Shown here one piece after another: positions 1 through 7,573 of a DNA stretch of 11,075 nt (within the stretch, counting starts at the first letter, position 1; each line of letters begins with the position of its first letter). Source of the DNA: Actinomycetes bacterium (GTDB lineage Bacteria; Actinomycetota; Acidimicrobiia; Acidimicrobiales; Acidimicrobiaceae); the NCBI GenBank assembly GCA_021844725.1, contig JAKBSX010000038.1:1-11075 (forward strand), read 5' to 3'. Under the pieces are notes generated by a model. It saw only the letters and a list, made by a program, of their open reading frames with translations. It was not told the DNA's origin and searched no databases. The translations under genes and the position numbers were made by a program.

Positions 1-759
1 TCACATGCCGTTCTGACTCTTGCTCATCAAAAAGAGCTCAGTAAGCTGCCTGGGAGTATGCAAAGATTGGTGATATTGGCCGGCCCTCCAGGCACGGGAA
101 AGACCACACTTGCCACAGGTCTGGCTGAGAAAGTCTCCACTCTTTTAGCTGAAAAAGGTGATACAGCACTGGTGGAGGTAAATCCGCACTCACTTCCAAG
201 TGAGATGCTCGGAGAAAGTCAGAGAAATGTAGCCCGACTGCTTGACAACTCGCTGCCGGAGCTTTCATTGCGTTACCCTCATGTAGTTGTGGTGATTGAT
301 GAGGTGGAAAGTTTTGCTGTTCGCAGGTCCTCGGCTTCATTCGAAGCTAACCCGATTGATGTTCATCGCGCCAGTGACGCGGTGTTGGAGGGAATGGACC
401 GACTTATGAAGCGTTGTCCGAATGTATTAGTTGTCACCACCACCAACTTCCCGCAAGCTATAGACGAAGCATTCACTTCTAGAGCGGACCTCGTGATATC
501 GGTTGCGATTCCAACTACTGAAGCAGCTGCTGAGATTGTAAGACTTTCATTATTCGAACTTTCCCAGATATGGTCAGAATTAACTGATTTAGCAGAGGAC
601 GAATCGCTGCATCGATCTATAGCTGAGCAGTGCAACGGATGGGATGGGAGACAGCTCCGTCGCCTACCCCTTAAAGTGTTGGCTTCAAATATAGAGTTGG
701 CTTCAAATCCGCAGTTGTTGACCAAAGAAGACATTTTCAGGGCAATAAAATCATTCTAA
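1..759 (+). CDS. Pch2/TRIP13-like AAA+ ATPase, 5' end cut by window edge
   Basis: This is an ATP-driven protein-remodelling ATPase of the AAA+ class, closest in motifs to Pch2/TRIP13, whose known members unfold HORMA-domain proteins. The first ATG is at 58, but the frame is open to position 1 and reads SHAVLTLAHQKELSKLPGS straight into the core, so the true start lies outside the window and M58 is probably internal. Numbering from M58: Walker A GPPGTGKT at residues 9-16; Walker B VVVVIDEVES at 76-85 (D81, E82), the IDEVES wording being typical of Pch2; sensor 1 at TTTN (N130); SRAD arginine finger (R142); sensor 2 in GWDGRQLRRLP (194-204). The ATPase looks catalytically intact. A spacer of 22 bp separates it from the ThDP-enzyme gene, suggesting co-transcription. 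No HORMA or cyclase gene is visible, so a CBASS role has no support here. The subfamily is fairly sure; the client is unknown. Confidence 0.85.
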   Translation, partial: SHAVLTLAHQKELSKLPGSMQRLVILAGPPGTGKTTLATGLAEKVSTLLAEKGDTALVEVNPHSLPSEMLGESQRNVARLLDNSLPELSLRYPHVVVVIDEVESFAVRRSSASFEANPIDVHRASDAVLEGMDRLMKRCPNVLVVTTTNFPQAIDEAFTSRADLVISVAIPTTEAAAEIVRLSLFELSQIWSELTDLAEDESLHRSIAEQCNGWDGRQLRRLPLKVLASNIELASNPQLLTKEDIFRAIKSF

Positions 760-781
760 AGTTAAGAATTCCGGGGGGAAC

Positions 782-2566
782 ATGGCAGATAACTCCAAAG
801 ATGACTTTGGCACCGATTTAAATAGTGTTGAAGTTCCTGTCGAAATTCCGGTGGATTTAGGTCTGCCGGAATTCGGTTCTGACGCGGTAGTTGACCTGCT
901 CGGTAAATTGGGTTATAAATTCATTGCTATAAATCCTGGGTCAAGCTTCCGGGGACTGCATGATTCAATCGTCAACCATCACGGAAATAAAGATCCAAAG
1001 CTCCTGCTTTGTCTCCATGAGGAGGTAGCCGTATCCCTTGCTCATGGTTATGCAAAGGCATCTACGACGCCAATAGCGGTGGCAATTCACGACCTGGTTG
1101 GACTTATGCATGCTTCAATGGCTGTCTACGATACCTTTGTTGACCGCACAGCACTCTTGATTCTCGGAGGAAGTGGCCCACGGGATCGTTATAAGCGAAG
1201 ACCCATTGACTGGATTCATTCTGCGGATAGTCAAGCTCAACTTATACGGGAGTTTGTCAAATGGGATGATGAACCTAGCCCCTCATCAGCATTTGTACCG
1301 AGCGTAATGAAGGCCCACCAGATTGCACATTCCTGGCCCTATGGCCCTACATATGTTTCTCTCGATTGTGCGCTCCAGGAGGAAGAAGTTGACGAACAAG
1401 CTGAACTGGACATCGATCCAACCAGATACCCATCTCTACCTACAATTACACCAGATCCTGTTGTAATTGCAAAAACAGCGGAAGTACTTTGCAGTACTCA
1501 AAATCCCTTGGTGATCGGAGGAAGGATTTCTCGGATTCCCAGTATTAGCGAAGCTCTTGAGTCTCTTGTTGAAAAATTAGGTGCAGCCTACATCGACGAG
1601 AGAAATTCGGTATCGTTCCCAACTGCTCACCATTTAAACTGCAATGGCCTTGACTCAATGATCGATCAAGCTGATGTAATCCTATCGATAGACGTAAGCG
1701 ATCTTCCATCGTTGCTGGAACGAAAGGGTTCAACATCAGCGGCCGGTAAATTTATTATCGACCTCTCGTTTGGCGATATAGATGCTAAGTCCTGGAGCAA
1801 TAATTCTTCGCTTCTGTCGCCTCGGGACATTCATCTCATCTGCGACCCGCTTCTTGGTATCAGGGCAATTACAAAGGAACTTGCAAAATCTCTAGATAGC
1901 GATTCTGTACAGTTGCGAACGAACTTTATTCGGGCAAAGGTGAACGAGTTTCGTAAAGAAAGAGACGCTGATCAGAAACGTCATCTTGACGATGCTCCAA
2001 TTTCACAGGTACGGCTGGTTTCTGAGCTCTGGAATGCTGTCAAAGACATAGATTGGTTACTCCTTTTGCGCAATACCAGAACCTGGCCAGAAGGTATATG
2101 GAACTTCACCGGAAGTGGACAGTTTCTCGGACATTCAGGCGGAGGAGGTGTTGGATATGGTCCTGGAGCAATGGTCGGAGGCGCGTTAGCCGCACAGGAA
2201 CAAGGCAAGCTCGGAGTTGGCATAATTGGGGATGGCGATTTTCTAATGGCGTCATCCGCCCTTTGGACCGCCACACATTACCGGATACCAATGCTGATGG
2301 TGGTAAATGACAACAATTCGTTTTATAATGATGAGCCCCATCAGGCGCGGGTTGCAAAGCGAAGAGGCAGACCAGTCGACAATTCTTGGATAGGTATGAG
2401 AATTTCTGATCCCGCGATAAATATATCCGAATTGGCAAGATCTTACGGATGCTGGTCAATCGGTCCAATTGACGATCCCTCCAAGTTGAAAGATGCGGTC
2501 AAGCAAGGGCTCAAAGCAGCAGTGTCAGGAAAAACTGCTGTAGTCCATGTACTTACTGCTCGCTGA
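782..2566 (+). CDS. ThDP-dependent enzyme, acetolactate synthase/2-oxoacid decarboxylase superfamily
   Basis: This is a cytosolic thiamine-diphosphate enzyme that would cleave or join a C-C bond next to a carbonyl, for example by 2-oxoacid decarboxylation or ligation. The 594-residue length fits the superfamily. The N-terminal pyrimidine-binding domain (about 30-200) has the activating glutamate in CLHEEVAVSLAHGYAKAS (E80). The middle Rossmann-like domain (about 220-365) contains NPLVIGG. The C-terminal pyrophosphate-binding domain (about 405-594) carries the motif from GDGDF (483-487) to NDNNSF (509-514), which binds Mg2+ and the diphosphate. A glycine-rich run HSGGGGVGYGPGA (451-463) precedes it. 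About 28 acidic or flexible residues come before the fold. The start ATG follows a G-rich ribosome site (GGGGGGA, 773-779) with short spacing. The exact reaction cannot be read from sequence: acetolactate synthase, benzoylformate decarboxylase, oxalyl-CoA decarboxylase and glyoxylate carboligase types all share these motifs. The absence of a small regulatory subunit gene argues mildly against biosynthetic acetolactate synthase. Confidence 0.88.
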   Translation: MADNSKDDFGTDLNSVEVPVEIPVDLGLPEFGSDAVVDLLGKLGYKFIAINPGSSFRGLHDSIVNHHGNKDPKLLLCLHEEVAVSLAHGYAKASTTPIAVAIHDLVGLMHASMAVYDTFVDRTALLILGGSGPRDRYKRRPIDWIHSADSQAQLIREFVKWDDEPSPSSAFVPSVMKAHQIAHSWPYGPTYVSLDCALQEEEVDEQAELDIDPTRYPSLPTITPDPVVIAKTAEVLCSTQNPLVIGGRISRIPSISEALESLVEKLGAAYIDERNSVSFPTAHHLNCNGLDSMIDQADVILSIDVSDLPSLLERKGSTSAAGKFIIDLSFGDIDAKSWSNNSSLLSPRDIHLICDPLLGIRAITKELAKSLDSDSVQLRTNFIRAKVNEFRKERDADQKRHLDDAPISQVRLVSELWNAVKDIDWLLLLRNTRTWPEGIWNFTGSGQFLGHSGGGGVGYGPGAMVGGALAAQEQGKLGVGIIGDGDFLMASSALWTATHYRIPMLMVVNDNNSFYNDEPHQARVAKRRGRPVDNSWIGMRISDPAINISELARSYGCWSIGPIDDPSKLKDAVKQGLKAAVSGKTAVVHVLTAR

Positions 2567-2569
2567 AGT

Positions 2570-2586
2570 TTTCCCAGACAGGGAAG
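2570..2586 (+). terminator. Weak hairpin just downstream of the ThDP-enzyme stop codon
   Basis: The arms TTCCC (2571-2575) and GGGAA (2581-2585), with a 5-nt loop and one outer T-G wobble, form a short stem four bases after the stop codon. The nearest T-rich stretch (ATTTTTCATTTT, 2597-2608) begins about a dozen bases later, too far for a classical intrinsic terminator. It may protect the mRNA 3' end or assist termination. This is a weak call. Confidence 0.3.
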
Positions 2587-2611
2587 TTAAAGTAGGATTT
2601 TTCATTTTATG

Positions 2612-2662
2612 TAGCTCGGACTGAACAATCTGAGCTATCTCGATTTCCACGGAATTGTTCAG
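2612..2662 (+). repeat. Nested inverted repeats; possible pseudoknot or switching RNA
   Basis: TAGCTCGGA (2612-2620) pairs with TCTGAGCTA (2629-2637) with a single G-T wobble, leaving an 8-base loop CTGAACAA (2621-2628). The entire loop is complementary to TTGTTCAG (2655-2662), and the match extends to 9 bp (2621-2629 with 2654-2662). As RNA this allows either two mutually exclusive hairpins or an H-type pseudoknot. The connecting loops of a full pseudoknot would be zero-length on one side, so some pairs would have to open. As DNA it could be a protein-binding site or the remnant of a mobile-element end. It lies 46 bp after the ThDP gene and about 180 bp before the promoter. Pairing was read directly; function is unknown. 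Confidence 0.5.
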
Positions 2663-2839
2663 CATAAGTATTTCCTGCAGCTTTTTCCGGAATAGTACCT
2701 GAGCCGTGCAACACCCTTGTTATAGCTCATTTACCGCCCATGGTCGCTAACGCTGTCAATGTCTCGAAATTAAAGCAGCCTCCAATAAAGGCGGGGCTAA
2801 GTATTCAGTAAGAAATATGACAATTTTCACAACTTGAAT

Positions 2840-2867
2840 TTGACCACGATTTGACTGTAGGTATAAT
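2840..2867 (+). promoter_or_regulatory. Sigma70-type promoter for the metalloenzyme-transporter operon
   Basis: TTGACC (2840-2845, five of six consensus) is followed by a 16-bp spacer and a perfect TATAAT (2862-2867). Transcription would begin near 2873-2876, about 228 nt before the ATG of the M29/NicX-like gene. It is the best promoter match I found in the gap and lies in its correct orientation. An overlapping TTGACT at 2851-2856 is too close to the -10 to act with it. Confidence 0.72.
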
Positions 2868-3024
2868 GGTCCGATGTATCAACTCTGCTTGCGTCTTTAA
2901 CACAATATGGAAACACCAAATGGTGGTAAGTCAGACAATATTTTTTCAGGAATACAACGGGAGATGTAAAGTCGCAGATGATATCGACTCTCCGTATTTA
3001 TAACCACAGCTTCAAATCTACAAT

Positions 3025-3069
3025 CAGAGAGTGCCTTGCTCTGGCTCCTTCACTACTCCGAAAGAGCCA
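3025..3069 (+). promoter_or_regulatory. Stem-loops in the long 5' leader
   Basis: CAGAG (3025-3029) pairs with CTCTG (3039-3043). Next, TGGCTC (3042-3047) pairs with GAGCCA (3064-3069); this second stem is extended inward past one mismatch by TTC/GAA (3049-3051 with 3060-3062) and closes an 8-nt loop. The two stems share two bases, so they compete at the junction. The second stem ends 18 nt before the ribosome site AGGTGA (3087-3092). The placement fits a translational control element, but I recognise no known riboswitch class. Confidence 0.35.
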
Positions 3070-3101
3070 CACAAGCCTTATTAGTTAGGTGACAATTACT
3101 C

Positions 3102-4592
3102 ATGACCATTGAAAATCCACAGTCTCTGCAAGCGTACGCACCTGGAACTCCGCCTGGTTTAGATGGGTTTGAATATCCGGCTCCCAGGCACCCTGTCTAT
3201 CTGCGTCAGGAAAGGTCGACGGATGTCGAAGAGTTGATGCCACTTGCTAGATCGGTAGCTAGACGGAGGTATGGTCGGGCCGCTCTTGGTCTAACTGAAC
3301 CCGGAGACAAAATTCTGGTAATCACATATCCTCACCAGAATGAGGTGGTTTACCAGGCAGTGAGCAGAGCGCTACTGGAAGAAGGCGCATCCAGCGTCGA
3401 CCGAATTGACGTCACTGACCTGGGTATGGAGGTCAAAACTTACAGTGCCGCCGAAGGATGGCGTGAAATCACCGATCGACTTCCTCCAATGGTTGAAAGC
3501 GGAGTCGAATTCAATGTTGCTGCTGCAACTCTTAAAAATTACCTTCAAGACCGCCCTGGTTACACTGCTGTGTTGGCCGGAGAGGCTGGACGACGCCACT
3601 GGAAGCGTGCAGCCGGGCAACGGGTTAAAAATAACTGGATGTACGCAACCTATGAAGACTTTATTTCCAGAGCCAATAGCTATCCGGACGAGCTCTGGAG
3701 AACAATCGACCTCAAGGTTGTTGAATCATTCAAAGATGCAGAAGAAATTCGCATTACCAGTCCTGAAGGTACTGATATCGGATGGAAGGTGACCGCTGAG
3801 CAAGCTGACCTCTGGCAACAGGGAGCTTTCCAGTCTGGACACATCATTGGATCAACTATCCAGGGAATTCGCTTTGGCCACCCTGTAGAAACCTTTGTCA
3901 AGCAGGCTGACTCGTTGTATCAGACTCTCAATGGTGTAGTGGCTGGAGTTAGTAACCACACCGGATATTTTCCTCACATTGAAGTCCACATAGAGCGAGG
4001 TCAGATCGCCAAAATAGTTGGAGGAGGGCGATATGGGGAGCTATGGCGTGAGGTGGTAGAAAAATATAAGGATTACCACTACCCGGGGTTTCCATATCCC
4101 GGATGGCATTACTTTAATGATGCTTCAATTGGGACGAATCCCAAGAGCTACCGCCAAATAGAAACTCTCTGGAATTATAACGACTCTTGGACCAACCTAC
4201 CGGAAAGGGCACAGGCCGGAGTGATTCACTTTGGCTTCGGAGCTGAGCACTGGGATCAAACCTTCTTGAGCTACGCTAAGGAAAACCGTCTCCCAACCAT
4301 GCACTTTCCTCATGTCCACAATGTTTTTGCCACCTACAAAATCAAAAAGAGGAGCACCGGCGAATGGTATACCCTCATTGAGAAAGGCCGATTAAAGATC
4401 CTTGACGAACCAGATGTGGTTCGCTTGGCCTTGACCCTTGGGGATATAAAACTTCTTGAATATGACTGGATACCAGCAGTGCCTGGAATCAACTACCCCG
4501 GCGACTATATGAAAGATTACGCCAGTGACCCAATCTCCTGGATTAAAAGAGACCAAGAGGGTGAGTTTGCAGTGAATAGGGAGCTAAGGTGA
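3102..4592 (+). CDS. M29 aminopeptidase / NicX (2,5-dihydroxypyridine dioxygenase)-like metalloenzyme
   Basis: The protein resembles the fold family that contains M29 (thermophilic, AmpS/AmpT-type) aminopeptidases and the ring-opening Fe(II) enzyme NicX. Supporting motifs are RITSPEGTDIGWKV (217-230), which matches the family's SPxGTD strand; the HIEVHIERGQIAKIVGGG hairpin (292-309); IGTNPK (343-348), the family's GxNP turn; and the His/Gly-rich VIHFGFGAEHW (374-384) followed by HFPHVHNVF (401-409), likely metal-ligand segments. At 496 residues it is longer than typical members (roughly 350-410), with about 100 extra N-terminal residues and an aromatic-rich stretch (324-338). The ATG is backed by AGGTGA nine bases upstream. 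It is the first gene of the operon, and its stop overlaps the next start. Whether it is a peptidase, a dioxygenase or a new activity cannot be decided; the CbbQ/CbbO-type neighbours favour a metalloenzyme that needs activation. Confidence 0.65.
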   Translation: MTIENPQSLQAYAPGTPPGLDGFEYPAPRHPVYLRQERSTDVEELMPLARSVARRRYGRAALGLTEPGDKILVITYPHQNEVVYQAVSRALLEEGASSVDRIDVTDLGMEVKTYSAAEGWREITDRLPPMVESGVEFNVAAATLKNYLQDRPGYTAVLAGEAGRRHWKRAAGQRVKNNWMYATYEDFISRANSYPDELWRTIDLKVVESFKDAEEIRITSPEGTDIGWKVTAEQADLWQQGAFQSGHIIGSTIQGIRFGHPVETFVKQADSLYQTLNGVVAGVSNHTGYFPHIEVHIERGQIAKIVGGGRYGELWREVVEKYKDYHYPGFPYPGWHYFNDASIGTNPKSYRQIETLWNYNDSWTNLPERAQAGVIHFGFGAEHWDQTFLSYAKENRLPTMHFPHVHNVFATYKIKKRSTGEWYTLIEKGRLKILDEPDVVRLALTLGDIKLLEYDWIPAVPGINYPGDYMKDYASDPISWIKRDQEGEFAVNRELR

Positions 4593-5443
4593 CCCAAAAC
4601 CTGGTCACCGCTTCGCCAAAACAGGTTAATGGAGCCGAGCCTTTTTATGTAGCCACTGGAGATGAAATATCACTGTTTGAGGCCGCTTATTCCGACAGAA
4701 CTCCAGTACTGCTCAAAGGGCCTACAGGAACCGGGAAAACCCGGTTCCTTGAGTATATGGCATACAGGCTGTCTGCGACAGGCGGGGAAAATATTCCCTT
4801 GAGTACTGTTAGCTGCCAGGAGGACCTTACCGCGTCCGATCTGTTAGGAAGATTTATCCTTGAATCCAATGGGACAAGATGGGTGGACGGACCGCTAACC
4901 AACTCAGTCCGAAATGGCGGGATTTGCTATTTGGATGAAGTGGTGGAGGCCCGTAAAGATGTGATGGTAGTCGTCCATTCTCTGACTGATCATAGGCGAA
5001 TGCTTCCAATTGCAAAATTAGATACTGTAATTGAAGCCCATCCGTCTTTTTTATTGGCTATTTCATATAACCCCGGCTATCAAACCAGTATCAAAGATTT
5101 GAAGCACTCCACCCGTCAACGGTTTATAGCTATTGATTTTTCCTACCCACCCCAGGAGGTCGAGCGCGAAATACTTGTCAAAGAAGGTGGCGCTTCACAA
5201 GAAGATGCTGAACGATTGAGTTCTCTGGCAGTAAGACTTCGTAATTTAAATCAGGATTATCTTGTGGAAGGTCCCAGCACTAGACTACTGATTTATGCGG
5301 CGCGTCTAATACAGCGCGGCATTCCCAGGTACCGTGCCTGTATGGCTGCGGTAGCTGATGTAGTTACCGACGATTACGTTACTCGCCAGGCGATCAGCGA
5401 AGTAATCACGACTTACTTCGAAGACACTGATACTAGGTTATAA
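4589..5443 (+). CDS. MoxR-family AAA+ ATPase, CbbQ/NorQ type
   Basis: This is the ATPase half of a two-part activase. CbbQ and NorQ hexamers work with VWA partners (CbbO, NorD) to reactivate Rubisco or mature nitric oxide reductase. Seen here in 284 residues, the usual size: Walker A GPTGTGKT (44-51); the ENIPLSTVSCQEDLTASDLLGRF segment characteristic of the branch; Walker B ICYLDEV (112-118, D116/E117); the EAHPSFLLAISYNPGYQ stretch with sensor 1 N161; STRQRF (174-179) carrying the arginine-finger region; and sensor 2 PSTR (229-232). The start is GTG: the sequence GTGA joins it to the preceding stop with a 4-base overlap, and AGGGAG (4578-4583) lies five bases upstream. It is translationally coupled to the M29/NicX-like gene upstream and followed at once by the VWA gene. 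Family assignment is firm; the client enzyme is inferred. Confidence 0.92.
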   Translation: MTQNLVTASPKQVNGAEPFYVATGDEISLFEAAYSDRTPVLLKGPTGTGKTRFLEYMAYRLSATGGENIPLSTVSCQEDLTASDLLGRFILESNGTRWVDGPLTNSVRNGGICYLDEVVEARKDVMVVVHSLTDHRRMLPIAKLDTVIEAHPSFLLAISYNPGYQTSIKDLKHSTRQRFIAIDFSYPPQEVEREILVKEGGASQEDAERLSSLAVRLRNLNQDYLVEGPSTRLLIYAARLIQRGIPRYRACMAAVADVVTDDYVTRQAISEVITTYFEDTDTRL

Positions 5444-7573
5444 TTGCGGATCCAAATGGCAAGTACCATATTCGATTGCACTGAACTCAGACTCGAAGCT
5501 TATGAGATGTATTTCAAAGCTCTCACTGGAGCCAATATAACCATAGAGGAGTTCGAGCCAGAGACGAAGTTTCCATTTCCGGACACTCCGACAACTCTTC
5601 GTTTACCTAGGTGCGTAGAGAAGTTAGCCAAGCCGATTTTTTTCCAAATCGCGCTAGCTCACAGAGCCCAACGAATAACGACATCAACCTTTAAAGTAGA
5701 TGTTTTACCGATAGTAGACAGCGAAAAACTCGCAAAACTTGATGATGAGGTGAATGGATTCGCCGAGTCTCCTCTGGAACTATTTTTTCGGTGTTTTGCC
5801 GACAAGCATTTAGCACAGTTTATTTATCAGTGTCTGGACGATATGAAAATCGATCTAAACCTGCCACATTATTACCCAGGATTGACCGGCAAACTGGGCA
5901 AGGTCATTAAAGCGTCGTTATCTGACCGGCCGGTGTTGACGGGTATGGTGCCGAAAGCTGCCGCAATGGAACTGCTTCTTCAGGCTAGCCTGGGCCACAG
6001 GTATTCATCGTTGCCGTATCCTATTGTTGAAGCTGGATCGGAGATATATGCGATTATCGATACCATCAGCTTTTTTGATATCAGCCAACAATCGGTGCTT
6101 GAGGCGACCGTCAGAATCTATAGCTGCATTAATGCGCTTCCAAGCCTGGGAAAACTCACCGGATTTGACAATTTGGCTGACATCACTGCCAATCCCCGAC
6201 GAGTAAAGAATTTATGGCCCAACCCTTGGCCGGAGTCTGCCAGGGCGCGTATTGAAGGCGATGATATTTTAGACGTTACCATTCCTCAAGTCGCATATCG
6301 CGGTTCAATTGAGGCACTGTTAGCAAGCGCACCGGCAGCAGCTGGTCCAGATCATCAAGCGCTCTACCGTCTCTCCAAATTGTCCAATTTTTCAGACTCA
6401 GAACCTGATCTCGGTAGTAGGCCAAAGATGGATGGGCCGCCAGAACCCCTCCCACACGAACACCACGATCTCGCCAGAGAACTCCACCATCACGAAGAAG
6501 GAGAGCTTCACCATAAGGGAGGCAATTCCTACCTTTATCCAGAGTGGGACGTGTATCAACAACGATACAGAAAAAACTGGTGCAGGGTGATAGAAGAGAA
6601 ACCTTTTGCAGCTACCGATGGTGAAAAGGTATCACTACAGGTCAGATATGCCAAGGAACTCAACCGGCTCAAGCGGGTGATGGAAATTCCAAACTCAAAT
6701 GCGTTCACTGCTCAGCGACGGCGCTCCGGAGGACCTGACCTTGATTATGATGCAGCTGTTGATGCGATGATTGATCTCCGCAGCGGGATGGAACCATCAG
6801 AGAACATTTATATAGATCTAGTTCGGAAAAAACGTGACGTCGCAATATTAATACTGATTGATATAAGCGCATCAACTGCTGAAAGAGTTGAAAATGCGGA
6901 GCCAATTCTCCTTGACCTTTCGGGTCTTCCCAGTCAGCAAGTTAAGGAGAGACCACCGAGAATACTCGATTTAGAAATCATAAGTTCACTGCTATGCAGC
7001 AATGCGCTGGAGGGAGTTGGAGATGCATTTAGCATCTGGGCCTTTTCGGGCACTGGGCGTGAACATGTGATGCTCAGCGAGATCAAACCCTTCAATCAGT
7101 CAATGTCCGGAGTTGTAGTTTCAAGAGCTGCGGCACTAAAACCGGTACATGCGACAAGATTAGGAACAGCAGTCAGACATTGTGGAAAAGTCTTAGGTAA
7201 AATCCAAGCAGAAACAAAACTTCTATTGGTACTTACAGACGGACGCCCCTACGATACCGACTACGGAACCTCATATGGAGAGACTGAATCTCAGTCATAT
7301 GCGATCGCTGACAGTGATATGGCTTTCAAGGAAATAATGGAAATGGCAATAGACCCATATGTTCTTACCATAGATGCGCAAGGAGAACAGTACATATCAC
7401 AGTTCAAAAATGTCCAAGTTGACCTCTTAAAAGATGTAAGCCAACTACCAGAAAGGCTGCTGAAGCTTTATTTGAACCTGGTTATCGGCCAGCAAAGCTA
7501 CAAAAGTCGTGTCCGAACCGCCGCATCTAATCAAAACCTCTTGCAGAAAGTTGTAGGGAAAACAAGCGTATGA
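5444..7573 (+). CDS. VWA-domain activase subunit, CbbO/NorD-like
   Basis: This is the partner of the MoxR ATPase, expected to link the ATPase ring to the client protein. The 709 residues comprise a helical N-terminal region (to about 300); a histidine-rich acidic linker (eight His within 338-357); the NorD/CbbO signature YLYPEWD (363-369) followed by RYRKNWC; and a C-terminal VWA domain (about 463-680). The metal-ion-dependent adhesion site looks complete: DISAS (D473, S475, S477), T571 in HATRLG and D599 in LTDGRP. A longer-than-usual stretch (about 480-505) separates DISAS from RILDLE. TTG at 5444 abuts the previous TAA, with AGG six bases upstream. ATG at 5456 (residue 5), preceded by CGGA, is an equally possible start. 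The stop overlaps the next ATG (ATGA). No membrane segment is evident, so it should act in the cytosol. Family assignment is firm. Confidence 0.9.
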   Translation: MRIQMASTIFDCTELRLEAYEMYFKALTGANITIEEFEPETKFPFPDTPTTLRLPRCVEKLAKPIFFQIALAHRAQRITTSTFKVDVLPIVDSEKLAKLDDEVNGFAESPLELFFRCFADKHLAQFIYQCLDDMKIDLNLPHYYPGLTGKLGKVIKASLSDRPVLTGMVPKAAAMELLLQASLGHRYSSLPYPIVEAGSEIYAIIDTISFFDISQQSVLEATVRIYSCINALPSLGKLTGFDNLADITANPRRVKNLWPNPWPESARARIEGDDILDVTIPQVAYRGSIEALLASAPAAAGPDHQALYRLSKLSNFSDSEPDLGSRPKMDGPPEPLPHEHHDLARELHHHEEGELHHKGGNSYLYPEWDVYQQRYRKNWCRVIEEKPFAATDGEKVSLQVRYAKELNRLKRVMEIPNSNAFTAQRRRSGGPDLDYDAAVDAMIDLRSGMEPSENIYIDLVRKKRDVAILILIDISASTAERVENAEPILLDLSGLPSQQVKERPPRILDLEIISSLLCSNALEGVGDAFSIWAFSGTGREHVMLSEIKPFNQSMSGVVVSRAAALKPVHATRLGTAVRHCGKVLGKIQAETKLLLVLTDGRPYDTDYGTSYGETESQSYAIADSDMAFKEIMEMAIDPYVLTIDAQGEQYISQFKNVQVDLLKDVSQLPERLLKLYLNLVIGQQSYKSRVRTAASNQNLLQKVVGKTSV

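Larger units (their letters stand above)
2567..3101. other. 535-bp intergenic region separating two transcription units
   Basis: No convincing protein gene is seen on either strand in this gap. From left to right it holds a small hairpin just after the ThDP gene (2570-2586), nested complementary segments (2612-2662), a weak stem AGCCTC/GGGGCT (2777-2782 with 2793-2798), a strong promoter (2840-2867), and a transcribed leader with stem-loops ending at a ribosome binding site (AGGTGA, 3087-3092). This layout suggests that the upstream gene pair ends here and the six-function metalloenzyme/transporter operon starts here. Confidence 0.7.

Noticed and set aside
363..734. Open frame of 123 codons on the minus strand
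   Set aside because: It lies wholly inside the Pch2-like ATPase gene, shows no recognisable domain and no ribosome site, and is explained as a shadow of the real frame.
1..759. CBASS-type defence locus, suggested by the Pch2/TRIP13-like ATPase
   Set aside because: No HORMA protein, nucleotidyltransferase or effector gene is visible, and the neighbour is a metabolic ThDP enzyme. The left flank is unseen, so this is not excluded outside the window.
2914..2946. CACCA/TGGTG stem followed by T6, considered as an attenuator terminator
   Set aside because: The stem has only five pairs with a two-base loop at full length, and the T-run is 15 nt away, so it does not meet the form of an intrinsic terminator.
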